From assembly GCA_963971575.1 (NCBI GenBank), contig OZ020616.1:12617575-12681574 (forward strand): a DNA stretch of 64,000 bases. The letters are read 5' to 3'. A model generated the notes under the pieces. The model searched no databases. It was not told the DNA's origin and worked only from the letters and a program-made list of their open reading frames with translations. This document shows positions 53,720 through 63,655 of the stretch, in pieces; within the stretch, counting starts at the first letter, position 1, and each line of letters starts with the position of its first letter. The stretch is from Liopterus haemorrhoidalis. Lineage: Eukaryota > Arthropoda > Insecta > Coleoptera > Dytiscidae. A program made the position numbers and the translations under genes.

Positions 53720-54685
53720 CATACAATAAAGGTCTGAAAAAAAAGAAATTTTCTTAAAATCCGTAATTTCATTCTGATAGTTACAAAAGCAAACTTTTTC
53801 GGGTAAAACTAATTTTTCTTTATTTAATAATGTGGAAGAAATAAAAATCAGATATACAGAACCCAGACTCAAAATTCCTGTTGACCGGTGTAATATTTTG
53901 CGACACATATCTGAAAAACATGTGTAAGGATAATTTTCCTTAAGGATTGCTAATCAGGGAGATATCAAAAATATTTTATTTTTAGTTATCTTAATTTCCA
54001 TTGTCTTCTAAGAAATAATTTTTATAAAATCGGCATAATAATCGCTTATGTAGATCTTATCAGAATCTGATACCTCGAAAAGGACTTAGTTATAGAGAAC
54101 TGCTGGTTCTAAGCAGATATTTATTTGAGAGCCAACAAGTAAAATTGATTCTAGATTTGATTTAAAAAAATCAATTTATTCTATGTAATTTTCTATCTTA
54201 AAAAAGTTGTAATATTATTAGAAATTTATATTACTAGAAATTTATAAGTACCTTAAGTACTTATAAATTTACCGTAAGTTACTTTTGAACTTAGTGCTAA
54301 AATTAATTTTTCAGATACTTCTTTAACAATCATTTTATAACTAAGAACTACAAAATAGCTCGAGAAATCAACAGTAAAACTTATATTCGTAAATTAATAA
54401 TTATCTTAATAATAATTTTTAAATAATATTAATTAAAATATCTCAATTTTGAAATAATATAAAAGTGAGCATTTTATCATAATGTGTTTTTGGTAAGAGT
54501 TTTTGACTTATTTTATTTATTTATTGCTAATTGTTATTTTTGCAAGGGTCACGAGTCGAATTATTTAGAATAAAAAAATCAGGTAGGCCGTGGTATACAA
54601 AAGTAGCACTTTATGCAGTTATTTGAAGTTATTTACCATTTGAAGTTGTAAATTATAAAAAAATATGACTAAAGTTAGTAATAAA
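53720..54685. other. No recognisable gene
   Basis: A small palindrome AAATTTATAAGTAC/GTACTTATAAATTT lies at about 54237-54269. The minus frame at 53717-53908 has no recognised motif. Confidence 0.4.
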
Positions 54686-54689
54686 CTAA

Positions 54690-55775
54690 GAAAAATGTAT
54701 AAATGTTCAATATGACTTCCGTTGTTATCCACACCTTTTCTCATTCGTAATAAAAACTCTTCCATTACATTTAGTACGGTATATTCTTGAATTTCCCTGA
54801 TGGCTGTTCTTACCCTCAGTGTAAAGGATTCCACACACCAAAGCGGCCGCGGTGGCGGCCACGGTGGCGGCCACGGTAGCGATCAGGTCTCCTCACACTA
54901 ACGCGGTGGGAATGGCGGTAGCGGTAGCGATCAGTTAGTGAATCACGGTATATAGTTGTATGATAACATTGGACCTTGCTTGGGTTATTTCATTTTTCCC
55001 CTTTGGAATGTTAAAATTTAAAATTCCAACAATGAAACCATGGAAACGAATGACATATGTCAAACTTAAATTAATTTTCTTACATATTTTAATGACAACA
55101 AATAAATAAATGGGATATTTGTATTAAGAATGACACAAAAAATCAAAATATAAAGAAAATGACATTTTAAAATGATATTAACCTTAACCAAAAAATGTTT
55201 GTTGCAAGTATGATTTACAAAGCTTAAACAAAACGGCTGAAAAGCATTATTTAAACGATGAAAGTAACTAGATTGCAAAATCTAGCTCCGCCTAATCGTT
55301 TGGAACAGACTTTACTATCAATTTCCAAAACTTTTCCTATTTCGTCCCACACTTTATTTATTTTCCTAATATTCTTGTAATCAGGATGTGCTAAGTCATT
55401 CAAAATTAAATGATCCTTTACTGATCTATGATTTTTTCTGTTAAATTATCTATTTTCGACATTATTTTCTTAAATATATTCACTCTGTGGTATATAAACA
55501 ATGAATATCGCGCGGCCTAACGCAACTTGTCGAGTTTGGCCGCCAGTGTTTGGTGATCGCCAGACTGAACGCTGCAGTCGGTGGCGTTCTCAGATAGCGG
55601 AACGCTTGTATGTGCGTGGTCTCATTGTATTGTATAGGTTGCGTTAGGCCGCTGCATTATCGCCACCGTGGCCGCCACCGCGGCCGCTTTGGTGTGTGGA
55701 ATCCTTAAGTCTTTTAACCTTTACCCTCAGGATAACTTTCTTGGTAGAGTTGGTGGATCCTAACAGAATTTATTT
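54690..55775 (-). pseudogene. DD41D-type transposase C-terminal fragment, split by element N
   Basis: Once the insertion at 54820-55720 is removed, the minus strand reads PTNSTKKVILRV, RTAIREIQEYTV, then MEEFLLRMRKGVDNNGSHIE and HL. The LKxRIxxAIxxI and R-C---NGxHxEHL pattern is the C-terminal tail of IS630/Tc1/mariner-type transposases of the kind seen more fully at 60787-61446. Everything upstream is missing. Confidence 0.55.
54820..55720. mobile_element. Element N: GC-rich TIRs, 10-bp target duplication (901 bp)
   Basis: Near each end lies AAGGATTCCACACACCAAAG followed by GCGGCCGCGGTGGCGGCCAC and GGTGGCG, inverted at the other end, about 47 bp in apparent perfect match. TTACCCTCAG flanks it on both sides (54810-54819 and 55721-55730). 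The ends contain NotI-type GCGGCCGC and CpG-rich repeats in an AT-rich setting. A 9-10-bp duplication would fit a Mutator-like element. No transposase. A partial family C element lies inside (about 55100-55313). Confidence 0.85.
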
Positions 55776-55931
55776 GACATTCCCCGAATGTCAGAACCAT
55801 ATTAGGGGAAACTTCCTAAGCGCCCTGATATCTGGTGGCAATTTGCGGAAGATACGAAAGTGACATTGTTTTGTTTTGTTCAATGGAGAAATACGTGTTT
55901 TTTTATTGTTTCTGTTTTCTATTTGTGAATC

Positions 55932-56190
55932 ATGGGAAAAAACAATCAATTTTGTTGTGTGCCCCAATGTAAATCGTGAATAAGGAAGAATCCTTCTTAA
56001 ACATTCCATAATTTACCTAAATCGAAAAAAATATCAATTGAAACGACGTTTGGAGGTAGAAAGAAAGTGGAAATCCAAGCCTATGCATGTATGTTTGTTC
56101 GATGCATTTTATGGAAAGTTGAAGAAAAGCATTTATCCCTCCCAAATTTTGCCTAAACCATCAGTTGATATATTAAAAAGCCCTTCTACT
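55932..56190 (+). pseudogene. THAP-domain pseudo-exon
   Basis: From ATG at 55932: MGKNNQFCCVPQCKS, a stop, IRKNPS, a stop, then FHNLPKSKK in another frame, and further on KSKPMHVCLFDAFYGK, PSQILPKPSVDILKSPSTF. CCVPxCxS, the HxxPK block and VCxxH (here VCLFD, His lost) with a later P-x-L-K tail outline a THAP domain of a lineage different from the D2 exon. Not adjacent to recognisable transposon ends. Broken by at least two stops and shifts. Confidence 0.6.
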
Positions 56191-56289
56191 TTTTCAGGCA
56201 GAGATATTAATTTTTACTTATATATTTACCATATTTTTGTTGTTATTATATTGACAGACAGTCAAAAAGAATTAAAAATACAATAAAAA

Positions 56290-56725
56290 ACTAAAAATTT
56301 TCTTGAAATTTCTTTAGAATAGTATATTATTACATAATATTGATGGATGTAGCTGTTACCTCTTGATATATTATTAAATATCTTGTAAATCGTAGATTAC
56401 CTTTAAATTTAAAAAAAGCTCGGAAAACAAGAAAAATACAACTCGTGTTCATTTTCACCATGTAAACAAATACACGAGCTGCGATCTTAAAAAGTTTCCC
56501 CTTTTGTCATTTCTTCATTTGAATAATTAAGCGATTTGATGTTATCACCTTTAATATCAAACTCGTACTAACAGGCAAGAAATTTGCAGGTTTTATTTGG
56601 TTTGTTCATGTAACAAAATCTTTTTTTTTATTTTATTTTATTTTAATTAGTTTATTTTTTATTTTTATTTTTTATGGGAGGACAAGTCTAGCGGAGGGCT
56701 CCCTTCGCCAATAGTTTTATCTCTT
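56290..56725. other. No recognisable gene
   Basis: Ends at CAGTGGCGTAACTATGG (56731), which looks like a hAT left terminus whose partner was not found. Confidence 0.35.
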
Positions 56726-56879
56726 CAGTCCAGTGGCGTAACTATGGACTTGTTACATTCGCAGCCAAGGAAGGAGGCGCCATTTATGGGTCCCTTAGAA
56801 CCTCTCTTTTTTGTCGCTTGGTCTTTCTTTACAAAGTTGTTAAAACTACTAGGGGGCCCAAAGAGAATTCTAGGAGAGG

Positions 56880-58010
56880 GGGCAAAATTAAAGTTACACC
56901 ATTGCTTTAGCCGTTTGAAAACGGAATTTTTTAACGAATATTTTCTTTTTAACGAACTATCAGGTTTTGGGGGTAAAAAAATCACATGGACCAAGTCAGA
57001 GCCGCAGTAAGGAAAACTTGCGCTAGGGGCAGAGCCGTGTTTTGGTGCCCTTAGCAAATAAAAACAAGGTTCTCACCTCTCAAAATTTAAGTGATGAGCA
57101 AAAAAAAGGTCCTCACCTCCCAAAATCCAAGTGACGAGCACAAAAAAAAAGGTCGTCACCTCTCAAAATCAAAGTGACGAGCAAAAAATAGAGGTTCTCA
57201 CCTCCCAAAATCCAAGTGACGAGCAAAAAAACCGAAACTCCTCACCTTCACAATGGCGCGCTTTAGTCAAGCCCATTAGCGCCCTTTACCGTAGCACGCC
57301 CAGGGCCATCGCCCCTCCGCCCCCCCCCCAATCCTTACTGCGGCTCTGGATCAAGTCAGGTAATTGTGGCGAATAAACGAGAATGACCTTGTTTTTCAAC
57401 AAAAACTGCCAAATCATAAGGGAAGTATGAGCTGGGTGTATTCCGGTGTATTCTTTAAATTATAGACCATCACTTTCACACTGTCAAAGTCATTTTAATG
57501 CACAATGTACTGTAGGAACTTTCGACCGGATACTGTAAAAACATTATCAAAAAGCTTACAGAATAGACCCCCAGATGCGTTGTCGTGATTTTCGACGTTG
57601 ACAAACTCTTTATGATATTCCTAGTTACGCTGTAACCTCTCTAATCGTTGATTGGTATGAATTAATTCGCGAACCTGGATAACCTTTTTTGCCTGGTTTT
57701 GAAATCGAAACCGTACCTGATACCTAATCATCTCTGACTAAATTTCTACAATCTCTAAATTTACCGAACCACTTAAAACTCGCAGTTTGACGAAGCACAT
57801 CTTTTAAAAGCTCTTTTTAAAAGTTCAAAGTTTCACAAGTATTTCTGTCGTCGTCTTTCTAAATCAGAAGCAAAATATTATATTGACATGCTGCTTTTCG
57901 ATTAAATCCATCTTAAAAATCGCTGGGTAGACAAGATCGAATTACAAAAACCGCTATAAAATTCGAACGAAATAATTTAAAGATGGAAACTGAACGGCAG
58001 TCAACTCACA
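56880..58010 (-). pseudogene. mariner transposase remnant interrupted by a hAT element
   Basis: The minus strand, from about 57915 leftward, reads MDLIEKQHVNIIFCF, FRKTTTEILVKL, KWFGKFRDCRN, INSYQSTIREVTA, and near 57435 PAHTSLMIWQFLLKNKVILV, YSPQLPDL; after the insert at 56997-57348 it continues as GPCDFF and FRFQTAKAMV. These follow the order KFCFxLGKTxxE, helix-turn-helix, DNAPAHTS, SPDLxPCDFF, RF-xxEAV of a Tc1/mariner lineage. The region between the HTH and DNAPAHTS is short, so part of the catalytic domain may be lost. Many stops and shifts; identity rests on these scattered blocks. Confidence 0.5.
56997..57348. mobile_element. hAT element with 4-unit minisatellite (352 bp)
   Basis: Left CAGAGCCGCAGTAAGGA and inverted right CAGAGCCGCAGTAAGGA, with target duplication GACCAAGT/GATCAAGT (56989-56996 and 57349-57356). 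It contains four tandem units of CTCACCTCCCAAAATCCAAG plus TGACGAGCAAAAAAA (about 57070-57245). No transposase. Confidence 0.92.
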
Positions 58011-58098
58011 AATGACAGATACATCATTTCGCATCGCTATTCCTCCTCTCCACTTACTAGGAATTACCCAACGCGCGTATTTCGTCGTGTCTTTCTCG

Positions 58099-58118
58099 TT
58101 TATATATATATATATATC
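58099..58118. repeat. (AT)n microsatellite
   Basis: About nine AT units. Confidence 0.85.
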
Positions 58119-58124
58119 AAACTT

Positions 58125-59520
58125 TGTATTTGCAGCAAGTAATAAGGAAAATATTGTTTGCCGGGAAGTTTGTTTGGTAATTCCAACTTAAAATGACTTA
58201 AACCTAATGAAAAGAATGTTTAAATGGTCAAAACAAATCTGAAGTGTCCATTTAAACACTTCTGTCGGTACCGAAAAGTCTGTATTATTTTTTTATCCAA
58301 CTTTTTTCACAGATGAGTCATATATGTAGAAATTGTACAAGTGCGTGTATTTCAAAGGCGCCAGGTTTTTGCCCTACGCCTCACATTCATATCTAACGTA
58401 ATCGGTAAATAGTTAACAGATACATCGCTAGGAATGTGACAGTTCATATCTTCAATCTGTACTGAGCGGAAGTGTATTGCAAATACAGTATATTTACAAG
58501 TTGTTAACTTAAAGAATGGTGTATAATTATCTCAGGTCAGTTAACATTAACTCTTACATTCAAAATTAATCTTAAAGCTAAGGTTCAAGGTCATTTATAT
58601 ATGTTTTTCTTTGAATTGTTTGATAAAATAACAACATAACTAAATTTTAGTAATTATTAAAATAAATAATTAGTTCTCAACACCTAGATAGGTGTATTAG
58701 GGGCAGAGAAGTTAAGTTCTCCGTTAGTAATTATTATATTAAGTATATTTAAGACTGGAATTCAAGGTCCTTGCAGTTCATAAATGTTGTATCAATACAT
58801 ATTAAATAACTTTTCTTCTATAACAGAATTACTCCATTTAGATGCGATCAATTTGGTTTAGTACTTAATTTTCTAAAGCTCCAGGTTCAAGGTTCAAGTA
58901 TATCTCAAGATATAGTACTCATTTCTCTCTAGGAGCGATAGTTGTTTTCTAGGACGAGATATATACAATCATTTTATTATTATCTACAATATGGAACTAA
59001 TTTTATTTCTTCTCTTTAAACTGTTGTATGTTCTTCTGTCTATTCAGAAGATATAATTGCTAATAACAAGTCGTTGAACAGAAAAAATTCTATTAACTGA
59101 GGCAAAATGTCCCTAAGCTAGAAGGGCATAAGAAATATGCTACTGAAATAAGGCATAATATGATATTAACATTATTTCTTTTGAGACAGTATTAACCAGA
59201 TTGCGAAAAATAAATATAGTTTTGCAGATTTTTTTGGCAAGAATCTCTACGTGCTGATCCCACTTAAACGCAGGGTTAACATTTTTTTTTTTTTTTTTTC
59301 AATTGGCTCGCGTAGTTATTTCATTTTTTATAGTGTTTATTAGTTAGTTTAGATTCGTTTTTTCTTTATCATCTCGACCCATTTCCTTTTTTTTTTCATC
59401 ACCTCGATTGGTTTCGATTTTTTTTTCTGTATGTCCTTTGACCCACAATTGCTTCTGGCCCGCATTATAAAAAGTTTGATCATTCCTTGTCTAGAGTCTA
59501 GACTAATACTGTCACTGAGA
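58125..59520. other. No recognisable gene; degenerate minisatellite-like text at 59345-59470
   Basis: Near 59345-59430 the minus strand reads ATCGAGGTGATGAAAAAAAA, GGGTCGAGATGATAAAGAAA, similar to the 20243-20515 minisatellite. A T-tract lies at 59281-59300. Confidence 0.45.
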
Positions 59521-59524
59521 GAGT

Positions 59525-59610
59525 GTAAATTTAGCATTCATTTACAATTCTTTGACCCGTATATAGGAAAGATGCTCAGACTTTGAAAAAATATACTACG
59601 GAGACCATTA
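59525..59610 (+). repeat. Repeat family A, small fragment
   Basis: CAATTCTTTGACCCGTATATAGGAAA followed by CTCAGACTTTGAAAAAATAT resembles 4180-4235. Confidence 0.45.
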
Positions 59611-59619
59611 GTCCTTTAT

Positions 59620-60470
59620 TATAAAGGACACTCCTTTTATGTTTTTTTCCGTAAGTTTTTTATGTAAGTACAAAAATTGAGTTTTAGAACAAAGTACAAA
59701 AATGTTGTTTTAAAACCTGTGCACTGTTAATGAACAATATGTGAAGCAGCGAACAAATTCAAAATTAAAATAAATAAATAAAAAATTTACATGCATTGTA
59801 TACAATTTTCTTTGTTTTTAAAAGATAATCCTAATATTAACAAAAAGAACATAAAAAATATAAACATTTGCATTAGTAGCATTAATATTATAAATACATT
59901 TTTATTCTAGTTATTTTTATCAGAAAAATCATTTTAAACGACATTTCGATAAAATTTATCGTAGTTTTATTCTTGAGTTTTTGATTTTTCCAAAAAAATA
60001 TAATTACCTTATATATCACTCGAAATTAACGACCAATTCACATAATTCTTTGCGATAAAATCTTAAACGTTTGACATAGTTTATTTATATTTCTTTTTTT
60101 TTTTTGATAAAAATTGCACTTACAAGGTCTTTGATCTCCAATGTTTTGCTATTAGATGCAAACTAGTAGCGTGCCTGTCAAAATAATGATTCTGAGTTGA
60201 TGTCAACCATGACAAGCGTACAAAATCTTTAATTGCAAAAGGTGACAGCGCCATCTATCAATAGAGAAAATAAATTATATTAAAGACAAGTAAAAGGTTA
60301 CCAACACAAAAAAATAAATAATTAAATAGAATATCGAATAAAAACGAGTTCAAGAAGTATGAACCTTTGCGCAGTCTTCTGCTTTTCTCCTGAACAATGG
60401 TTGTGCGATTGTTAATCCAAGTACTAGTGATCAATTAGTCGCTCTAACAAATACGCGCTCTTCCAGGCAT
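59620..60470. other. No recognisable gene
   Basis: AT-rich, no long frames or clear repeat ends. Confidence 0.4.
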
Positions 60471-60786
60471 ATATATACAGGGGATATCGTATATAACGAC
60501 ATCTGATATAACAACGCATCAGTTTTGTGACGAAATTTCAGTCTTGGCCAGAAACAAAACTTTTTATACGTGAGACTTATCGCTTATACCAGTCTTTCTC
60601 ACCCTTTTCTGGCATGGGACCCCCACGAAATTATGTACATATTGTCTGCGGCCTCCCTATATATTGTCCCATTACTACTACAAGGTGTCTCAAAAGAAAT
60701 TTTATATTTAGTGGATCGATTAAAAAAAAAGTAAGCCGTATATAGAAAAAATGTTTATTAATTATTAAAATACACTTTTTGGGGAT

Positions 60787-61487
60787 TTATTTCTTAAAAA
60801 TAATATCGTCTAAATGTAGACCCTCGCGTTCTCGGCACTCATTTAATCGAACAGTAAAATTACTTATGACGTCTCGGCAGGTGGACTCAGGGATGGCTGC
60901 CATTTCGTGACGAATATTTTCTTTCAAATGCGCCAGTGAAGTCGGTTTATTGGCGTAAACTTTAGATTTAAGATAACCCCATAGGAAAAAGTTCATAGGG
61001 GTTAAATCTGGACTGCGTGGAGGCCAATTTATGTCACCTCTCCAGGAGATCAATTTGCCTGAGAAAATTTCACGAACACGTGGCAGAGACATATTGGACG
61101 TGTGTGAATTTGCTCCGTCCTGTTGGAACCATGTTCTTTGGTTATAGCCAGGAAAGTTTTGCAGTTCAGGTACCAAGAAGTTGTCTAACATCTCCACATA
61201 ACGCTCTGAATTCACTGTAACTGCACGCCCCCTTTCGTCTTCAAAAAAGTAAGGGCCGATAATTCCTCGCGCCGACATCGCAGCCCATACGGTCACTTTA
61301 GGCGAATGTAGGGGTTTCTGATGTTTGCGTTTCGGATTCGTTGCACTCCAGTAGCGGCAGTTCTGCTTATTTACGTGGCCATTAAGATGAAAATGATCTT
61401 CATCCGAAAACAAAATGTTGGTAAACGTTGAAAATCGCTCAATCACCTGATTTACGAAATTAAGCCTCTGACTGGCATCTTGGGGCT
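60787..61487 (-). pseudogene. DD41D transposase, catalytic domain with Asp-to-Asn change
   Basis: The open minus frame gives LKPQDASQRLNFVNQV upstream of MIERFSTFTNILFSDEDHFH, then HVNKQNCRYWSATNPKR, HSPKVTVWAAMSARGIIGPY, WFQQDGANSHTS, DINWPPRSPDLTPMNFFLWG and KSKVYANKP, ending at a stop at 60787. Numbering from Met at 61446, the catalytic Asp are D15 (SDED) and D110 (QQDG). The third site, 42 residues further (41 between), is N152 in PMNFFLW, where related proteins have Asp. So the nuclease should be inactive even though the frame is open for 219 codons. It connects by a frame change at about 61487 with the N-terminal frame. Confidence 0.9.
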
Positions 61488-61844
61488 TTAATTCTCCACG
61501 TTTTCTATCTTTCTTGATGACCTAGGTCGCCCGGATTTTGATTTATCCAGCGTTGTACCAGTCTCTTCAAACTTTTTAACCCAATGTCGAATGAGAGGAA
61601 TGCTTGGCGCATCATTTAAGTGGCGAAAACCTCGAATACTGCAGAATTTTCTACGCGCTACAGTCGCCGAATCACCGTTTTTGTAAAACTCTCGCACGCA
61701 TAACGCGCGGTTTGCTCCCGAGAAACGCTCCATAGCGACTATATTCTCAAGAGCCAGGCTACTGATTGACATAACCCCCGCGCCCCTCGGATACGTTGCG
61801 TTCACGCAGTAAGCTAAATAAATATAAAATTTCTTTTGAGACAC
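61488..61844 (-). pseudogene. DD41D transposase, N-terminal part
   Basis: The likely start is the Met at about 61771 (MSISSLALENIV) or at about 61732 (MERFSGANRALCVREFYKNG). It continues SATVARRKFCSIRGFRHLND, PSIPLIRHWVKKFEETGTTL and SGRPRSSRKIENVEN. This is the first helix-turn-helix, of the R-F-xx-Y---xS---RR-F type, and the linker. Right after ENVE the sequence jumps to LKPQD in another frame. Related proteins have some 50 residues there holding the second helix-turn-helix, which is deleted. The frame opens inside the TIR at 61844. Confidence 0.85.
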
Positions 61845-62176
61845 CTTGTATAACCAAGTATCTTGAAATTAGTAGTTTTGAAGAGCAATAAACAGCAATG
61901 GACTTATTTATTTGTTTTACTGGGTTTTTGTACTTAAGACATATAGCAGCACTTATTTAGATTTAGCATAATACATAAGATAATACATAATTGGATAGGT
62001 AGGTGCAAATAGCTCAAAATACCCAAAATTCGAGTTAGCCAGTTGTAGTATTAAGGGGACGATATATATTGTGTGTATCAAGATAGAGGGACACTATTTG
62101 TCTAGAAAAGGCGACGTGTTAGCAAGCTGGGGAACATTTATGATGACCAAAGGTTAACCAAAGAATTGAATAACAG

Positions 62177-62252
62177 TATAGAAATTTTCCAGAATAAACC
62201 GGAAGTGAATGATATCAAGGGCAACTATTAGTTTTTAAATGGGAACGTATGT
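62177..62252 (+). repeat. Repeat M, copy 2
   Basis: GAAATTTTCCAGAATAAACC, GGAAGTGAATGATATCAAGG and GGGAACGTATG match 50933-50990. It lies inside the hAT element. Confidence 0.55.
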
Positions 62253-62599
62253 CACGTTAGTATCTTTGAATAGAGCTTTTAAAAAGACACAACTTTTACT
62301 TTTAATCATTTATTTAATATCTTTCGGTTGACGAAAAATTGTATTCTCTATAATGACTTGAAAATAAAGTATGTTTATTTACAAGTATTTAAAGTACCTT
62401 CGATTTTGATTTAAACACTTTCGTATCCATATTCTTGAGTTATCTGTAGCTCGAAGAATAATAAAAAAAAAAAAATAAATAAAAAAAGTATTTTCATGCT
62501 TGTATGACTTCGCGGCCCCCCGGTTCAGAACCGCTGTCTTATACAACTAAATTAAAAAACGACGAAAAATGACTTGAAATTTCGACCAAATTATCTTTT

Positions 62600-63050
62600 A
62601 TAATGACGGATCACCATTACCTAACGCGTAAACGCCGAGGAAGTATCGAACTGGCTAGGGGAATTACCGAGTTATGAAAAGGTAAAGCGAAATGCGACAG
62701 ATAAACATATTCGTTCAGTGGTTAGCTACGAGTTGAAGTACGGCATCGACGTCGATATGGCGAAACGAAAAGCATTAATGTAAATATTTTAAATATTGAT
62801 GAAGAACTCGAAACTCAGGAGGATTTAACGCAAGATGAAATTTTAGTTGGGTCAGATCTTGGTCAGAACAACGGCGAAGTGAAAATGGAAGAAACAACCG
62901 CGTTCCAAACACCTACAATAAAGGACGCACTTTCAGCAGTTGAAACAATTCAGCATTTTTATTTTTTTATGTTTAATCAAAATCAAAGAGGCTAAAACAG
63001 ATTTTGTATTGCTACATTTGGAAAAAATTATTGAAAAAACTTTTTAGAAA
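62600..63050 (+). pseudogene. Tigger/pogo transposase C-terminal remnant
   Basis: Broken frames read NAEEVSNWLGELPSYEKVKR in part, then DEELETQEDLTQDEILVGSD, TTAFQTPTIKDALSAVETIQ and, after a shift, TDFVLLHLEKIIEKTF. An acidic stretch with DDEIV-like text followed by an ALxxLExxxxF helix is the usual C-terminal tail of Tigger/jerky-type transposases. The position between Tigger TIRs supports the reading. The DDE domain and CENP-B-like DNA-binding domain are absent. Moderate confidence, since the motif is loose. Confidence 0.5.
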
Positions 63051-63146
63051 ACAAAAAAACACAAAAATAAACCAAAATGACAGAATTTTTTGTTAAAATT
63101 TAAATATGTATGCATACATACATACGTATGTAAAATTATGTAAGTA

Positions 63147-63361
63147 TAAGATTAATAAATAAAACACTCGGTAAGTTTCACAAATGTAAGTTTAATGTTA
63201 CTCTATACGTATTTCGTCAGTGGTGCTATCTACAGGAGTTCAAATTACAAACTCAATTTGATCGAAACCCTCCTGTAGATGGCGTCACTACCGAAATACG
63301 TATAGAGTAACATTAAACTTATATTTGTGAAACTTACCGAGTGTTTTATTTATTAATCTTA
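63147..63361. repeat. Foldback element with near-perfect 95-bp arms
   Basis: TAAGATTAATAAATAAAACA, CTCGGTAAGTTTCACAAAT, TTAATGTTACTCTATACG and TATTTCG on the left recur inverted on the right around a centre of about 30 nt containing TCAATTTGATCGAAAC. TA flanks both ends. Inside the Tigger element. Confidence 0.85.
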
Positions 63362-63655
63362 TATTAAATATGTTTCACCGAGAATACACGGACTCCTCTG
63401 TCAATTATAATTATGTAAGTGTTAAGTTGTTTGTAAAATAAGTTGGATTTTTTTTTTTTGTGTTTTGTAATACTTAAATATTGAATTTTGTTTCTTAAGC
63501 TTCTTGCTCTCCTGTAAAAGTATTCTTTTCTACCATAAATAAAATGTACATATTTTTCAACATTGTATTTATAGTGTTTGGATATAGAAACCTACGGTTA
63601 TAACGACCGAATTTCATTGGTCCCTTCAACGTCGTTATAACCGATATCCACTGTA

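Larger units (their letters stand above)
60681..61848 (-). mobile_element. DD41D mariner-type element (1168 bp)
   Basis: Left CAAGGTGTCTCAAAAGAAAT followed by TTTATATTTA, repeated inverted at the right, about 30 bp, flanked by TA (60679-60680 and 61849-61850). It carries a two-part transposase gene on the minus strand. Innermost level of the nest. Confidence 0.93.
60590..62536. mobile_element. hAT element inside the Tigger, itself interrupted
   Basis: Left CAGTCTTTCTCACCC and inverted right CAGCGGTTCTGAACC, with GCTTATAC/TCTTATAC target duplications (60582-60589 and 62537-62544). Next to the ends lie GGGACCCCC and, inverted, GGGGGGCC. The DD41D mariner at 60681-61848 sits inside it; without that it is about 780 bp and noncoding. 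Confidence 0.72.
60478..63653 (+). mobile_element. Tigger/pogo element containing nested insertions (3176 bp)
   Basis: Left end CAGGGGATATCGTATATAAC and inverted right end CAGTGGATATCGGTTATAAC, with TA on both sides. GGATATCGG--ATAACGAC is a Tigger-style TIR. It contains a Tigger-type C-terminal remnant (62600-63050), a hAT at 60590-62536 and a foldback element at 63147-63361. Confidence 0.82.

Noticed and set aside
56725..57057. 110-codon minus-strand frame and 88-codon plus-strand frame
   Set aside because: They cross a decayed mariner and the end of the hAT insert at 56997; neither shows a continuous family match.
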